Assembly (NCBI RefSeq): GCF_958295425.1
Contig: NC_081154.1
Span: forward strand, 11,506,938-11,570,937
Source of the DNA: Solea solea
Lineage: Eukaryota > Chordata > Actinopteri > Pleuronectiformes > Soleidae
Direction: 5' to 3'
Length of the DNA stretch: 64,000 nt
Notes under the pieces: generated by a model
The model's input: only the letters and a program-made list of their open reading frames with translations
Told to the model about the DNA's origin: nothing
Databases searched by the model: none
Translations under genes and position numbers: made by a program
In this document: positions 1-13,758 of the stretch, one piece after another
Numbering within the stretch: the first letter of the stretch is position 1
Layout: each line of letters opens with the position of its first letter

Positions 1-61
1 GATTTTGCCTTAAATTAAATTACTTTATAGCAAAAATGTGTTTATTTTTAATAAATAAATG

Positions 62-300
62 TAACTTTATTTGTATAGCACCTTTCATACAAGGATTGCA
101 GCTCAAAGTGCTTCACACAATAAAAGGAAAATAAAATTCAAAAAGCAACTAAAACAGTAAAATGCAACACAGGGTGGAATAAAATAGGAAAAGGCTATAG
201 TGAAGAGGTTAAAACCCTGTTTTAACTTTAAAATGAACTAAAAATGCAATTAAAACAGAGCTAGTTGAAGGCTAGAGTAAAAAGATAAGTGTTAATATTA
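62..300 (-). mobile_element. LINE 3' tail fragment
   Basis: ACTTTATTTGTATAGCACC followed by AAGTGCTTCACA is the reverse complement of a 3' tail shared by many fish non-LTR elements. Body not identifiable. Confidence 0.5.
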
Positions 301-459
301 AGATAATTTAAGTTTCAACAGGTTGTTATATGACATGTTGAGTCATCTAGTTGGCATTTACACATTTATCAAAATGGCTACAGTGGCCCAACAACTGATA
401 ACCAAGAAGCAGGTAAGGAAAAATAGTCAAGGATATAGACGTTTAAAAAACACTATTTT

Positions 460-718
460 ATATATTTATTGTGCCCCACATTAAACTTGCTGCCAAACTG
501 CCCGTTTTTCAATCTCAACTAAAAACCCACTTCTTATTTGGCGTTCCCTGACCATGTGTATGTTGCCAATTGTATAAATATGTCTTGTATTTTTATTGAT
601 CTTTTACTGTGTGTTTTAGTCATTCTATTTTATGTATTTTTGCGATGCACAGCACTTTGGTCGACTCGGATGTTTTTAAATGTGCTTTACAAACTCATTT
701 GGATTGGATTGGATCGTG
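460..718 (+). mobile_element. L2-type LINE 3' end
   Basis: A short peptide like FQSQLKTHF (the end of ORF2 in L2-like elements) precedes an AT-rich tail with GCACAGCACTTTGGTCGACT and GTGCTTTACAAA. It ends in a short tandem repeat (TTGGATTGGATTGGAT), as L2-clade tails do. Confidence 0.65.
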
Positions 719-1504
719 TTGTGTACCCCCACTCCCACAAATGGCCCAGTGCAGATGTGTAGGGTGTGAAAAAAGGGGTCACCCTGCTTTAGGAGGTTAA
801 TGCCAATTACCCCAAGAGACAGATGTCCGGATATGTGGTGCAGTGTGAGGAGTTGTTTGCCAGATTTCACCCTGGATGATGCATCTGGTCCCTGCTTACA
901 AATAGAGTTATATAGTTATTATTACTGAAGAAATATAAACAGTATGTTTAGTAAGTACATGTGCAATAATGACATCTTTAGAATGAAGTTGTAGGGCAGT
1001 GGTAGTGTTTTGAATCTGTTATTATAGATCTTTGTAGCTTTTAACTGAGCTGAAGGAGCCTGGAAAGTAGAAAAATGATTTGGAATCATGTGTCTGCATG
1101 AGCTGAAAAAGTTCTAGCCTTGGTGTCAATTCACAGAGTTTCAATTCTAAATGTACAGGGGTGAGAAAGAAGGTGCAAGACGGCAGAGGGAGAAAATATT
1201 TACAAAGGTGATTCAAAAGAATTCACAAATGCATGCTCCGGCCAAGAAAGTGGTTTCAGACTCAGTGTCAGTTCTGTTTGTCTCATTCACACTGAGATCC
1301 CCCTCTTGGTCTACTTGAGATGCCTGAGTCTGCGGAGAGGACCTCAGCATGTTCCTCTATGTGTCGTAACAGCAGAACAATGGACAAACACCCACAGCAC
1401 ACTCAGAGCGACAGTCATGGCCAGGGCTTTTCCAAGTTGAAAAGACATTCTTCTCGCCGAGGCAGGAAGAACACACAGCAAACACACACAGGGACACATT
1501 CTAG

Positions 1505-1506
<2 letters not shown>

Positions 1507-1553
<47 letters not shown>
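1507..1553. repeat. (GT)n microsatellite
   Basis: Uninterrupted GT repeat of about 23 units. The open frames across it on both strands are repeat artefacts. Confidence 0.95.
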
Positions 1554-1554
<1 letters not shown>

Positions 1555-2521
1555 TGACGAGGAGACAAGTGTCTTAATGGTGACAATTACTTCAATTCAG
1601 CTACATCTCTTTTCACCTCCAGAACAATTAGCGGGGAGGAGGGGGGAACGCAGAGTTGGCTCAAGAAAAAAGAGGGTGAGTGACACCACCGGGGTGGCTG
1701 AAGGACCGCGGTGAGGAAGTGAATCACTTCAGCATCTCCCTATCCCCTCACAAACAAAAGCCTTGCTCCTAATTAACCTCTCCACAACCTAACAGTGACC
1801 TCTTAAGCCCTGAAACTTTAACCCCCTCACCTATGGAAGAGGCCATACACTCCCCCCTCTAACTCGCCCTCCGAAAGCCTCCTCCTCGTTAAGCCACTAA
1901 TCACTTCCTGAGTCCTTGTTGTGCTTTTGTGCTCTTACAGGTCTCCAGGAGAGTCTGCGGGGACCCCCCCCCCCCCCAAAAAAAAAGAGGGAGGTAAATT
2001 GTGTCAAAGAAAAGAGGATGAAAATTAAAAATGAGAAAGTGGGAGGATGATCTGAAACGTCGCGCTCTAAGAGTTGTTGCAAAGATTAAGGGGCGTCAAA
2101 TTACAGAATAACTTTGCCCACCTTCTGTTTCTCTGTGAATTATTTCACAAGCTGCTGTAAAAATCATCCCATGACTTAATTTTGAGTTGTTCTACTTCAT
2201 CCTCGTTATCTAGGAACACACTGAGTTGTACTTTTCTGTGACTCTAAGGGTTTTTTCATCAGACTCTCTATAGTTTGGTGGGATTTTGTATTTAGGTGGA
2301 GGTTTTATTTTAATCTGTCATTTTTGTGTATTTTATTATGTTATCGTCAAAGTGAATTACAGTGTTTTTTTTCTAAGTTGATCCAAAACTATGAGGGTGT
2401 TACGGCGACATCAAATCTAATGCATTTAATCTTGTTTTCATTACGTTAAAAGAGTTTAGTAAGACTCCAGGTCCACAGGAAGGAAAGATGGGTTACATGT
2501 ACTTTACATGATGCTCTCTTT

Positions 2522-2550
2522 GTCTCTCTCTCTCTCTCTCTGTGAGTGTG

Positions 2551-2582
<32 letters not shown>
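2522..2582. repeat. (TC)n-(TG)n compound microsatellite
   Basis: TC run to 2541, short break, then TG run from 2554. Confidence 0.9.
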
Positions 2583-3814
2583 GTCACCACACATTTGACT
2601 ACATCTTGACCTCCGTCACAAAAAAACATGAGGGAGGACGACAGGTACTCAAGTAACTGTACCTGAGCAACTAATCCTGCACGCTGATTGGTTTGTAACC
2701 CAGCACCTCCAAGTTAATCCTGCCGTGTTTATTGGGCTGACGTCTAGTCCAGCTGTGTGGGCCGAGAGAAACATCTGGAGGGGAGAAGTTTGTGCAAAAG
2801 AAACACACACATTTGGAATTAAATTTGATCAACAATTTAAACCTAAAGAAAGCAATTACATCAAAAATACCCTGTTTGTCGTTAGAGCCATGTCACTATT
2901 TGGGGTGTTTTCAATTCATAGCGTTGAACGAGATATATAAATAAAAAATATAAACAGCTGGAGCCTGGACAAACATCTGGCAGAGGTGCACAATCTCTAA
3001 TGTAACCATGGATACACGATGCTCAGACACACAGCTAATACACTTACACATGTGCATGCAAACTTAAAAGAGGAAAGACTGTGTGTTTCAGAGTCATCTG
3101 AAACAAAAAGTTTCAAAATCTGATTGACTGAATCCTCCTGTGTATGTTACAAACAGGGTGGGATGTTGATCCAACATTAACAGTACCTAAAAATTATTTA
3201 ATGCACCTTCTACTGAAAAAGAATTATATTACGAATTAAATGAAGCAATAATACACTAGATTTATTTCTATTGACGCTCCTATATTATAAAGTGCACGTT
3301 TTGTTCATTTAGTTTTGAGGAAATGAACATGTGAAATTGTTAATGAAACAATTATTCAAACTGGGCTGATTCAGCTCATATTTTTCTCTGCCGGCGAGTA
3401 CAGCACAAAACAGAAGGTGGTGTTTAATCTGCTGAAATTTAAGAGAGAATATATCAACTAGGGTGAGATATAAAGGTTGTAGGAGGCACAGCAGAAATAA
3501 GATGTGATGAAACAAATGAAAAACGGGGCGCAATCATACGAGAATAAACAAAACAAGCCGAGAGAGGATGAAATGAAATGAAGAATGAGTGAAGAGAGGA
3601 TCCTGTTTTTACTTATTGGTTTTACACAGAGGGAGGGAGAGAGGGAGGAAAGGGTGGAGGGCTGACCTCTGTACTGTCTGGTGTGGTTGGGGGTAATCTG
3701 GTCTAATCTGCTGCATGTTAACGTATCTGAGCAGCAAGAGCCAGATTATCCCTCTAACAATGGCCACCCGTTCATCTGCTAAATTACTCCATTCAAAAAA
3801 TCATATGCTTTAAT

Positions 3815-3869
3815 ACACACACACACACACGCGCGCACGCACACACACACGCACACACACACACACACA
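3815..3869. repeat. (CA)n microsatellite with CG interruptions
   Basis: CA repeat broken by a GCGCGCACGC segment. Confidence 0.9.
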
Positions 3870-4704
3870 TAATTCAGGAAGCCATCAGTATTTATATTTC
3901 ACCATGTATGAAAATTGCACTCCTTTAAACTCTCATTTGCAGCGCTACAATCAAACTCAGAGGCTCCGAGTCACCTGGTCACCAAAGGTCTCAGCAGCGA
4001 CCTCGCTGTGAAAAGACAGGAGTGGGAGGAAGAAGTGAAGTGAAGTGAAAAGCAAGGGGAGCAGGTGAGGAAAAAAGACAGGAGACCAACGGGAGTAGAA
4101 AGAGAAACACCACCTCTTCCTCATGGCTAACAAAGCCATTCAGAAGGCAGTTCTCTTGGCATACGTGGTTTTTTTTTCAGGGTCGGCTGGGTCAGCTGAC
4201 CTTCAGATGTAGAGAGCGCAACACTGGCACTGAACACCTTCGCTGTCCTTTCACGAGAGGAATGAATAAATACAAAAATATTAAAGAAATATTGTAACAT
4301 CTGCGCTCCGAGCATATGCACTTTCTGAGGTGGCTGCAGCCTCAGCAGCAGCTGCAGGTTGTAGGTTATGGACTGAGAAGCTCGGAGGTTTTCTTATAGA
4401 GGCTGCTATAGCCATTCAAATGAAAGGATGAACAAGAGTCAGGGACGGGGTGGATGAATAGTTAGCATAAGTCTGCAGTCATGATAGCAACACTGGGCTG
4501 CGTGCAACCTTCGGTACAGCTGAGGCTGATGGGTATGTGCTCAGTTCACAGGTGTAAATGAAAATGGAGATGAAATAAAAAAAAGAATTTGACCTCACAA
4601 TGACATGACATGGAAAGGATTTGTTTACGGGCTGTTCACATGCAGCGTCTTGCACACACGAATACTAAGAATCGGTTGTGAGGTGCCTGTTTTTCTGGGC
4701 GCAT

Positions 4705-4985
4705 AATCCATACATTTTCTTCTGCTTCATCCTCCACAGGAGGATCGCGGGGGGGAGCTGTGCCAATCTCAGCTGACATAGGGTGATAGGTGTGGGTCAC
4801 ACCCTGGACAGTTCGCCAGTCCATCACAGGGACACAGCAATCCCCATATTGCATGTTTTTGGACTATGGGAGGAAGCCAGAGAACCCGGAGAAGCCACCC
4901 CCCCGACTCACACACACACACACGGGGAGAACATGCAAACTCCATGCAGAAAGGCCCTTGTTCTGATCGGGGCTCGAACTCAGCA
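4705..4985 (+). mobile_element. common fish interspersed repeat (family not assigned)
   Basis: Contains GGAGGATCGCGGGGGG, CAATCTCAGCTGACAT, CACACCCTGGACAGTTCGCC, TGGGAGGAAGCCAGAGAACC and GGGGAGAACATGCAAACTCC, in the order of a very abundant teleost repeat. An opposite-strand relative lies at 52,535-52,655. Confidence 0.65.
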
Positions 4986-6737
4986 AATGCAAGAGTGCTC
5001 TGGGAGCAACAATGAGATCAGCTCTCAACTTTCTGGAATGCAGAAAAAACCCTTTCTATGCAGCATTCGATCCCCGGGCCAAGCACATAAGATGCTGCTA
5101 GAGAATGGGCAGCAGGATTCTTCCTCTGGGGGAAATACATATTTGTCCCAGACTTCGTGGCAATCTACCCAACAGTTATCAAGACAAGACTGAGCCATTT
5201 AGCTCAGAGGGCAGAAACTCGTGGCCACCCGATTTCATGTGGCCCGTCACTTGGGGTGCATCCACACCAGCCCTTCTTCATCAAACCCTAGTGGAGGAAA
5301 ACAGAAGTTGACCTGCATTAACCAATAAATGAGCGAGTGTTCTTGTTCATTGTTTGTCTTGTCTTCTCCTTCAGTAATTCTTGAAGCAGCGCTGCCTCAG
5401 CCGAGGAGGGGAATACGTTATTCAAAAGCTTTGGTTCGTTTTCACTAAAGTGCAGTGTGAAAACAACCTCAAACCGGCTGAATGTTGCAACCCCCAACTG
5501 AGTGTAGCGGACTATTAGGTGTGAAAAGTTATAAGGGAGCTATTTCTGTTTGTTTTGTTTAATGGTTTAGAGTCATTTCAAAACATAAATGTATTTTATA
5601 CTGTGAACTACATATTGTTCCATATCAACGCAGACACTTTTATTTTGAAGTTCTGTGAACTATTTCTCATCACTAATATTTTTATAGGGGATATCACGAT
5701 GGAATATAACAGTGGTCAGCATTTGGTCAAACTGGCCTGCCAGCATCAGCATCTGGTCTGGCAGACAATTTAACAAATCTGTTAAATTTCAGAGCTTTTA
5801 TTCTGAAAAAAATATGAATTAATTCAAATAGATTCTGTTGCTAGAATTGACAGTTAACCTAAACTAAAGGTTTGATTTGAAAAATACAAATAAAAACACT
5901 GCTGTTGTCATGGTGACAGCCAGGTTTGGGGAGTAAATGTCCATAAAATAACTTCTTGCATGTGTTAGGTTCAAAGAACAAACAGTAAGTCTTAAAATTG
6001 AAATGATGCACAATAAATATTAACAGTACGAGTACGTATCTCACACACGTTTGTTTTCGTAACAAGCTGCTGAATAAATCCACATTATTGTTAGCTGAAG
6101 GGTTTTTGTTCCTGACTGAAGACGTTTGAAGACACTTTGCCTGATGAAGACACGATGGTTTGGCCATGGTCATGTATATCTGTAAAAACAAATTAAAGTG
6201 AAAGAGATTAAAGATGAAGCACACACACACATACACACACACACAGTTTTAACAGGTCACTATTGTTTAGGCTTAGTGTGGATTCAGTGGGTGAATCAAA
6301 CAGTCCATACTCCAACATCATCAAATTAATTTCACCCCTCCCCAAAAAAGACAGCATGCACACCAGCACCATATCACCGTTATATATTTGGACCGCTCAT
6401 TCACACTAGTGCACACAATCCTGTGCGTGCCGCAATCCCATAATCCCACTCCAGATTGAGAACACCTTTAAGATACGACGTGATTATGATTAGGGATTGT
6501 GATCAAATTATGACAGAGTGACAGATTAGACTGGGGGTTATGTGTGTGTGTGTGGGAGGTGTCAAAGCAGCCTTTTTGAAAAACGACATTTGTATTTTAT
6601 TCATATTTGCCCCACATAATGAAGAGGCAAAAATATTCAAGAAAAAAAAATGCAAACATTTGTCCTCCATAGGACAAATCGGTCTGCATGTTTTTTTTAT
6701 GTTGGACTGTGTAGTGAAATCCATTGATCAATAGAAG
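4986..6737. other. intergenic, no gene seen
   Basis: Unremarkable AT-rich sequence with a CA block at 6,219-6,245. Open frames here lack codon structure. Confidence 0.55.
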
Positions 6738-7440
6738 TAATTCACACCATTGTGCAGAAGTTTTATGGAGGTGTAAAAATGCTGTGAAGTAAAAAAAAAA
6801 ACATGCTTTCATAAATATAAATTCTTAATGTTTTTTTCATACATTTACAAAATGCAAAGTGAGTAACAGAAAAAGAAAAAATCTAAATCAAATCACCCAT
6901 TCTTCCAGGTGCACTTGCACACATACCTGGTTTTCAAACATCTTGGAGAATTAAGCACAGATCTTCTGTGGATGTAGACCTCTGTCTCTTCGTGTCACCC
7001 CAGTCACATTTGATGATATTGAGATCAGGCGTCTGTGTATACCATCACTTCCAAGACTCCATGTTGTTGTTCTTCTCCTCCCCGAAACGGGTCGACTGTT
7101 TGGGGTCGTCGACATGCTCCAGAATAAACACACTTCCACAACTGCTCCTCGCCCAGTTTTAAGCCTCCTACACGGCTATTTCTGTTTCACTTAATGACTG
7201 TGTTTCAACCTACAGATGGAAATGATGATCATTAGCATTAGTTTGGTATAATTGGTTAATCATACACTGTCTATAATCACGTAAAATCCTTGACATTGTG
7301 CAAGTGTACCTGTGAGAAGTGAATTTGGTTTGAAGGCAAGCGGAGGTCACACCAAATATTGATGGGATTTAGATTTTTCCCTAGTTAACTCGTTGCAAAT
7401 TGATCAAAATGAACAATCTCTGCCACACTTTGTTGGTTAT
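6738..7440 (-). mobile_element. dead Tc1/mariner-like element, family A
   Basis: The centre (about 6,955-7,130, minus strand) encodes pieces of a Tc1 transposase: an ILEH(V/N)DDPK-type block around the second catalytic Asp and a TPDLNII block before the third acidic residue, with internal damage and no long frame. The flanks (about 6,738-6,930 and 7,200-7,440) are long imperfect inverted repeats, both containing a CTAAATC(A/C)(A/C)ATC-type segment. Non-functional. Confidence 0.7.
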
Positions 7441-7473
7441 TGATGTGTTATGGCATCTTGCTCTGGATAAATA

Positions 7474-7979
7474 CTCACCAGGCCACTTTATTAGGTACAC
7501 CCGTCCCACTGCTTGTTAATGCAAACATCCAATTAGCAAATCACATGGTAGCAATACAGTGCATTTAGACTTGTTGTAGTTCCAACTGAGCATCAAAATG
7601 AGGATGAAATGTGATTTTTAATATCTTTGAACGGTTGTTTTATCTAGATTGGCTGCTCTGAGGATTACTCAAACTGCTGATCTGCAGGGATTTTCAACAC
7701 GACCATCGCTAGGGTTTACAAAAAATAGTCTAAGAAAGAGGAAATATCCAGTGAGCAGCAGTTCTCTGGGCAAAAAATGCCTTGTTGATTCTACGAGAGA
7801 AAACAGACTGGTTCAAGTTGATGTAAAGGCATTGACTCAAATAACCACTAGTTATAAATAAGGTATGCAGGAGACCATCTCTGAACGCACACAACACGTT
7901 AAACCTTGAAGCGGCAGGTAACCACAACAGGTGCCACTTAATTAATGTCCTCTGTACCTAATAAAGTGGCCAGTGTGCG
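7474..7979 (+). mobile_element. internally deleted Tc1/mariner-like element, family B
   Basis: Terminal repeats GGCCACTTTATTAGGTACA (left) and TGTACCTAATAAAGTGGCC (right) are flanked by TA (7472-7473, 7980-7981), the Tc1 target-site duplication. The inside keeps part of the transposase DNA-binding half (around QTADLQGFSTR and KCLVDSTREN) with frame damage. At about 506 bp it is far shorter than a full element. Confidence 0.85.
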
Positions 7980-8391
7980 TACTTGCTGAAAGCTGATTAA
8001 AAGAAAAAAAGGAGTTGATGCAAGTATTTCCCTTAAATATTAGAGCATTTTTTATTTATCGAAATAAATAAAAACAGTAAGTGTGATGTCATATTAAGTC
8101 AGCAGTAACTTCCCCTTTAGCAACAGTTCAGCCTGGGCTTACAAATGTTCTTGTTTGGGTTGTGTGGCAGTCAGTGGAAACTAAGGGGGAAACTAAGAGG
8201 GGAATAAAAAACAATTCCACTTAACTTTAATAAATTGCAGCCATTCACAACAGTAAAACTAAAGAAAGACGAGTCTTTAAGGCAGGACAAATGGTTCAAT
8301 GTGATCCTGAATGACCATCACAGATTCCTCTCATTATGATCAGCATTGTTGCTGTATGGTAAGACCTCAAAATGCAATTTAGATGGGAAGA

Positions 8392-8690
8392 AGTGCCAGA
8401 GTCCTGACTAATACCAGGAAACTGGACCACATCACACCGGTCCTCAGATTACTACACTGGCTACCAATGATGACATCTGACTCTTGGCCTTCAAACCACT
8501 GAATAGTCTTGAACCAAAATACATAAGAAACTTATTAGTTCCCTATGAAGCATCCAGAGTCCTATGCTCATCAGGAAGAGGTTTACTGTTTCCCAAAAGC
8601 AGAACCAAACAGTGAAGCGGCATCCAGTTCTTCTGCTCCTCACCTGTGGAACAAACTTCCTGAGGTCCACTCACACTGCAAACATTATTA
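8392..8690 (+). mobile_element. L2/CR1-clade LINE ORF2 fragment (broken)
   Basis: Conceptual pieces in two frames, ARVLTNTRKLDHITPVLRLL, LLVPYEASRVLCSSGRGLLF and APHLWNKLPE, match the extreme C-terminal region of fish L2/Rex1-like reverse transcriptases. Frameshifts separate them; no start or catalytic YxDD region is present. Confidence 0.8.
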
Positions 8691-11600
8691 TTTACTGCAG
8701 ACATGGGTGTCACTTAATTTGCTGCATTAGTTAAATCAATAAAATATAGAATTAGTACAAACCCCCGCAGAGGAGTCGCAGATCATTTCTGGAGTCTTTA
8801 TTCTAGTAATTTACGGTGCACTAGAACTAAGGCTTATATTAAATTTCACAACTTGTTTGGATTTTTTTAAATACCTTGTAGAATCTTTAGTAGTAGTAGT
8901 TAATTTTGCAGATTAGGGACATTTCCTGTGTTAATTTTGTTTTCGTTTTTTACATGACAAGAGGGATTAATACACGTCTACCTGCAGAAAAGTCTCACAG
9001 GGGTCAAACATCATGGAGGCCCAGCAGATGGTCTCTGCAGCTGGAAGGACTCACAATGCTCACTGAGAAAAACATCAATAACAAACACGAGGAAAAATGA
9101 GCCGAGACTGCTTAAAATGTATATCGTATCTTACAGAGTGACTGATAACCAAGTCCTGTTTGTTTGTAGGTCAACAAGTTGCACAGATGTTGGAATCCTC
9201 CATGAAGCCGACACACCACTATATGCAAACATCATCATATACAGTATATAAACATGTATGCAGCCACCACTGGGTCCTTGGCAGGTATTTTATTTCATAT
9301 ATAGACGCTTTCTGTAATCAAATGTGAGTGCAATCAAACAACAGCAATACAAACATTATCAATGCAGTCTGAGAACCAGGAACAGGGTTAAAACAGGGAG
9401 TTCACTCACTCTACACAGCGAGCAGCTAGTAACCTCATGGACAACATTTAAAAAAAAAAAAAACTTCCCTCTTGTCAGGACAGTTCGCCGTTGTGTGTGT
9501 ACCTCCATATGAAATGGTAAGGAGGATGGTGGAGAAGTATCCACCCTCCTGCCGTTGAAACCCTGCTACTACAGGAAGTCCAACCAGTGATACAACAGCC
9601 TCCACCCCCGCTCCACCACCATGAGTCCAACTCGCCCTCAGCTCTTGAGTAAACCAAATAACCTCCCATTTATTTCCCCCCATTATGATTATCATCGTCA
9701 TCATCCTAATAGTTATCAGCAAAAACAAAACAAAAAAAAAATTTCCACATAACTTCTCACATGGCAGGAGCCAATCAGAGCCCAGAGGTCCTTTCGGGTT
9801 TAATCAGACTCCACCAATCACTGTCCATCAGGGTTGACAGGAAAAAAAATCACGTAGCTGTACATGTAGAACCGACGTTCTCATGCAGTGACCTGCAATG
9901 GTGGCACATATGTGCACAAGAGGAAGTGGAAGTTGGTGGAGATGTTAATGTTTTTGGTGTGTGTGTTTGAGTTTGTGTGTGTGTGCATGTGTGGGTCTTG
10001 TAGGAGGGGAGAAGCAAAGGTGTTAGGCAATTATCAGACACAGGAGCACTAAAGAATGTCCAGGAGAAGAAGAATTACAAAGTCTTTATCCTCCATGTTG
10101 TCTTCTCGTGGCCCTCCTCGAAACACAAGCTCATCTCTCACACAACCACACACACAAACACACACACATACACTATAGGTCCTTGTGGTCAGGTGTTCAT
10201 CGTCAACATTCAAGAAAAAGACAACATTCAAGAAAAGAAAAGAAAAGAAAAGAAAAAACAGCTCAATGGTAAAAATCACTTCTACCATCACAAATGCTTC
10301 AGTTCATAAAATCTCAACATGTCTGAAAAATGATTTTGTTTTTCCTCCAGGTTTAAAGCAGTACACGCACGTGTTGTCGTCGTCTGTCATCTTTTGTCCC
10401 GTTTCTGCGAACACACACACTCACACATACACACAGCCATCATACACACTCACACACTCCAAGACAAACCACATGTCCTCTTTTGAGTGGAGAAAGACAT
10501 GGCGCAATGGAGAGACACTCCTCCTCTGGGCGGATGCACTGGTCACCGGGAGGAGATGGGGGTGAGTATTGCCATGACTACCAGGGGTCCTCCAGCTCAC
10601 CGGCACTCTGGGACAACAAAAAGCAAACAAGATGGAGAGAGAAGTGTCAACTTTTTGTTGCTGCATCTGGCACGGCAAAAAGCACTCAAGATACTGACTC
10701 CTGATGCCTTAAATAATGGGATGTACCTGACTCCCCTCTTTTATGTATTCAAAATGAATGGATAATGGTGAAAGATCGTGAGCTTCCCCTGCTCAGCCTG
10801 CATGTTAAAGACGACCACATCTCAGACCTCTGATGACTCACCTTGCGGAGAATCACGAGGCCAACTCTGACTGAAAAACAGGGGAGAAATGGAGATAACG
10901 GCGTCCCTACAAGACTACACACCCTCCCCTCACTCAGTCTCATCACCGCCAGCTCAAGCAATGCAGCGGCAAGTGTTAACTTTCTTTTATTTGTGTATCT
11001 ATTTTTTACACATAACCTAAGATTTGTTATTTTTCTAAAAAGGAGTCAACAGACCAAACGGACAGAACAGCCAACATGAAATACACAGTCGAGACAAAAG
11101 CTAAAAGCAGAGTGGAGGGCGAGGAATGCGCTTGAGCCACTGACAAATACAGAATCATGTACAAAACATTACCTAATGAAAAATCCCCCTACAAGTTTTG
11201 ATGGGATCATCTTGTATCAATTTCTACTGTATTAACTTCGGCTGATGGGGACTTTTTTATGAAGCAGAAAGGACTTCTTCTGATACACACTTACATGGCA
11301 CCGCACTCAAGGGAACACGAATGTGCAGCCATTTTGCGCCGAGAGATACTCACACCAGACACAAAGTTGCACCATTATACCTCCAATCATTTTTTATTTT
11401 TTCATTTGTCAATTTTAAGTGTGTGGGACCGATTAGGCCCACTTGACCCCATACAAATACAACTCATACACGCACGCACGCATAAACAGCGCTATAAGCA
11501 TAACCTCTCCTCCCAATAGTTAAGTGCTTTTGATATTATAAAAGATAAGAGCAGTGCATGCACTACCAGAGTCACTGGGGACCGGACATTATACTCCCTC

Positions 11601-11924
11601 TCTACCTGATGTCAGAGGGCGGATAAACAATGTGCCTTCAGCAGTCTGTGTGAATCAAACATCCATAATGAGATTAGAGTTTTATATTGTGTCATTGCGC
11701 GCAGTGTCATAACCTGTGGGGAATGAAATATGCTTGATGTGGGCTTTTAACAAGCTGTGAAACTCATAACACTGCAGTTAATACCAGCATCTGGCAACAT
11801 GAGCTGTAGGAAATTTATTCATTAAAATAAAACAAAAAAAACAGGTACATTAATGTGCCAGCATTACTTTGAATTGATTATAGATAGAAATTAATCACCT
11901 CACATACAACACATGAGTGAGAAA

Positions 11925-11985
11925 GCCACAAGAAATCTCATTGTACTTGGTATAATGACAATAAAGATAATTCTGACTCTGTTAA
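11925..11985 (+). mobile_element. LINE 3' tail fragment (ATGACAATAAAG type)
   Basis: AATCTCATTGTACTTGG and ATGACAATAAAGATAATTCT is a widespread fish non-LTR tail. A relative lies at 37,985-38,055. Confidence 0.55.
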
Positions 11986-13515
11986 GTGCTATATCAGGTT
12001 TTTAAGGCCTGGACTGGATTTGGTCAACCATTGTACTATAGCAGAATGACATTAGGGAAGTGATACGGGTTGGTCAGGTGCAGTATGTTAAACAACTGAG
12101 TTGATGGATTCATATTTGGATATATGGATTAATGTTTGTGGTATAGTCCTGGAGTTAGTGCCATAATCAGGTCCAATATTTCCCCTGAAGTTAATAAAAG
12201 CTTGCCGTTAGCAACAGCTGTCTTACACATTAATAACATAAGTGTTACCATATAAGCCAAGTTCAAATACAAATTGTGTTGGCAGTGTGTTAGCGTGAGT
12301 GTGTCACCAGAGGAAAGGACATACTATTATCTTAAAATAAAGGAAGTTAAACATTTACAATTACTTTTTTTTTCCCCCCTCATACTTTTTAGGTTCAGCT
12401 CTGCATGGTTTAATGGAGGTTAGTTTACATCCGTCTGCGCTTTACTGTGTCAGAATGGTTAGAGCTCGGCTGTGTTTTGAGACTAACAATGATTTGATTT
12501 TTGCTCAAAAACTGAAGCAGTAATATTTCTTAGATGATATTTTAATACCTAATACTTGCTACCAAGCATGTAGATTTCAGAACATTAGCATATTAAGAGC
12601 AACTCTGCGTTTGACTGTCTCATCAGCCACAGTGGAAACAACCCTGGATGGGTTCTTTTAAAACCTCAGTGACAGAAATTGTGCTTTGGGGGAAGGAAAA
12701 AAGAAAACAAATACACACAGTAAATCCCACATTTGTGTTGTTTAAGCTGCTTCAGTGAGGCAAACTAAGTGGAACAAATGGACAAATCAGTGTGAGAACC
12801 AGGTGTTTTTCAAAACGGTTGTTTTGAAGCTCCAATCCATTTAATCGTTCCAGTGGAACCATCCAGGATCGTCTCCCATAACAAGAGTGTGGTTTGAGCT
12901 GCTCACGCAGTAATGCCAACAAAGCTGACACAGATGACAAACAGCTTTAACTACTGTATGTCACACCATGGTATTTTTTAAGAAAATTGCCTTTTGATTT
13001 AAGAAAGAATATCAACTTTCATCTGGTGACACCAACAACTTAATAGTATCTTGTTATTTTCATATTAAACATTTATTTTGTGACCACTTTGGTTGCGCCT
13101 GGTCGTCTAGAGTGTTAAACCTGAAAGAAACACATTTGAACCTCTTTATGCACCATTGGGGCAATGCACTAGATGAAGTAGAATAAGGGATTATGTGGTG
13201 TGAGAAGGATTTAAATCAACCACCGCTCAATCTACAGGTGTTCCACTGAGGTTGAATTTCCCAGGGATTTTAACAACCTAAAGCTGAGAATGCTGATAAA
13301 CCTGTTATTGCTCAAACATCCACTGCCAAAATGAAAAATTGCTGTGGCGGTAACCAGTTCCTCCAACCCATGCAGACGCACATACACACGCAATCATACA
13401 GTACATACATATACATAAAAGAGTGTGTTGTGAGTCTGTAGATGAGACACAGCTGCAGTTCAGCGTGTGCCCTCTTGCCAGTTCTTCCACTGTAAACGGG
13501 TTTGGGAGTGAGGCT

Positions 13516-13533
13516 GGGGGGGGGGGGGGGGGG
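13516..13533. repeat. poly(G) run, 18 nt
   Basis: Uninterrupted G run, which is C on the ppm1b strand. Confidence 0.95.
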
Positions 13534-13738
13534 TTCAGGTGGGAAATCAGCCAGAAGCCAACAATGATCACTGTTGGGCAAGGAGTGCAGTGTTCATCTG
13601 ATTGTTTTCCTCACAAGCCATTTATACTCTTAATAATAATTTGCCTTGTTTCTTTGCTAATGTAAACATAGGTCTGTGTGGTCAAGATGTAAACGAAGCA
13701 AGTTTGGGGAATTCAAGCCAAGGTGGTCAGAGGACAGC

Positions 13739-13758
13739 GGGGGGGGGGGGGGGGGGGG
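13739..13758. repeat. poly(G) run, 20 nt
   Basis: Second long G run, 205 nt after the first. The lengths may be imprecise in an assembly. Confidence 0.95.

Larger units (their letters stand above)
719..4704. other. intergenic, no gene seen
   Basis: AT-rich DNA with three dinucleotide blocks (GT at 1,507-1,553; TC then TG at 2,522-2,582; CA/CG at 3,815-3,869) and a C then A homopolymer pair near 1,963-1,986. No coding or RNA signal recognised. Confidence 0.6.

Noticed and set aside
4960..4985. tRNA-like B-box (GGGGCTCGAACTC)
   Set aside because: It belongs to the end of a common interspersed repeat; no matching A-box or cloverleaf was found.
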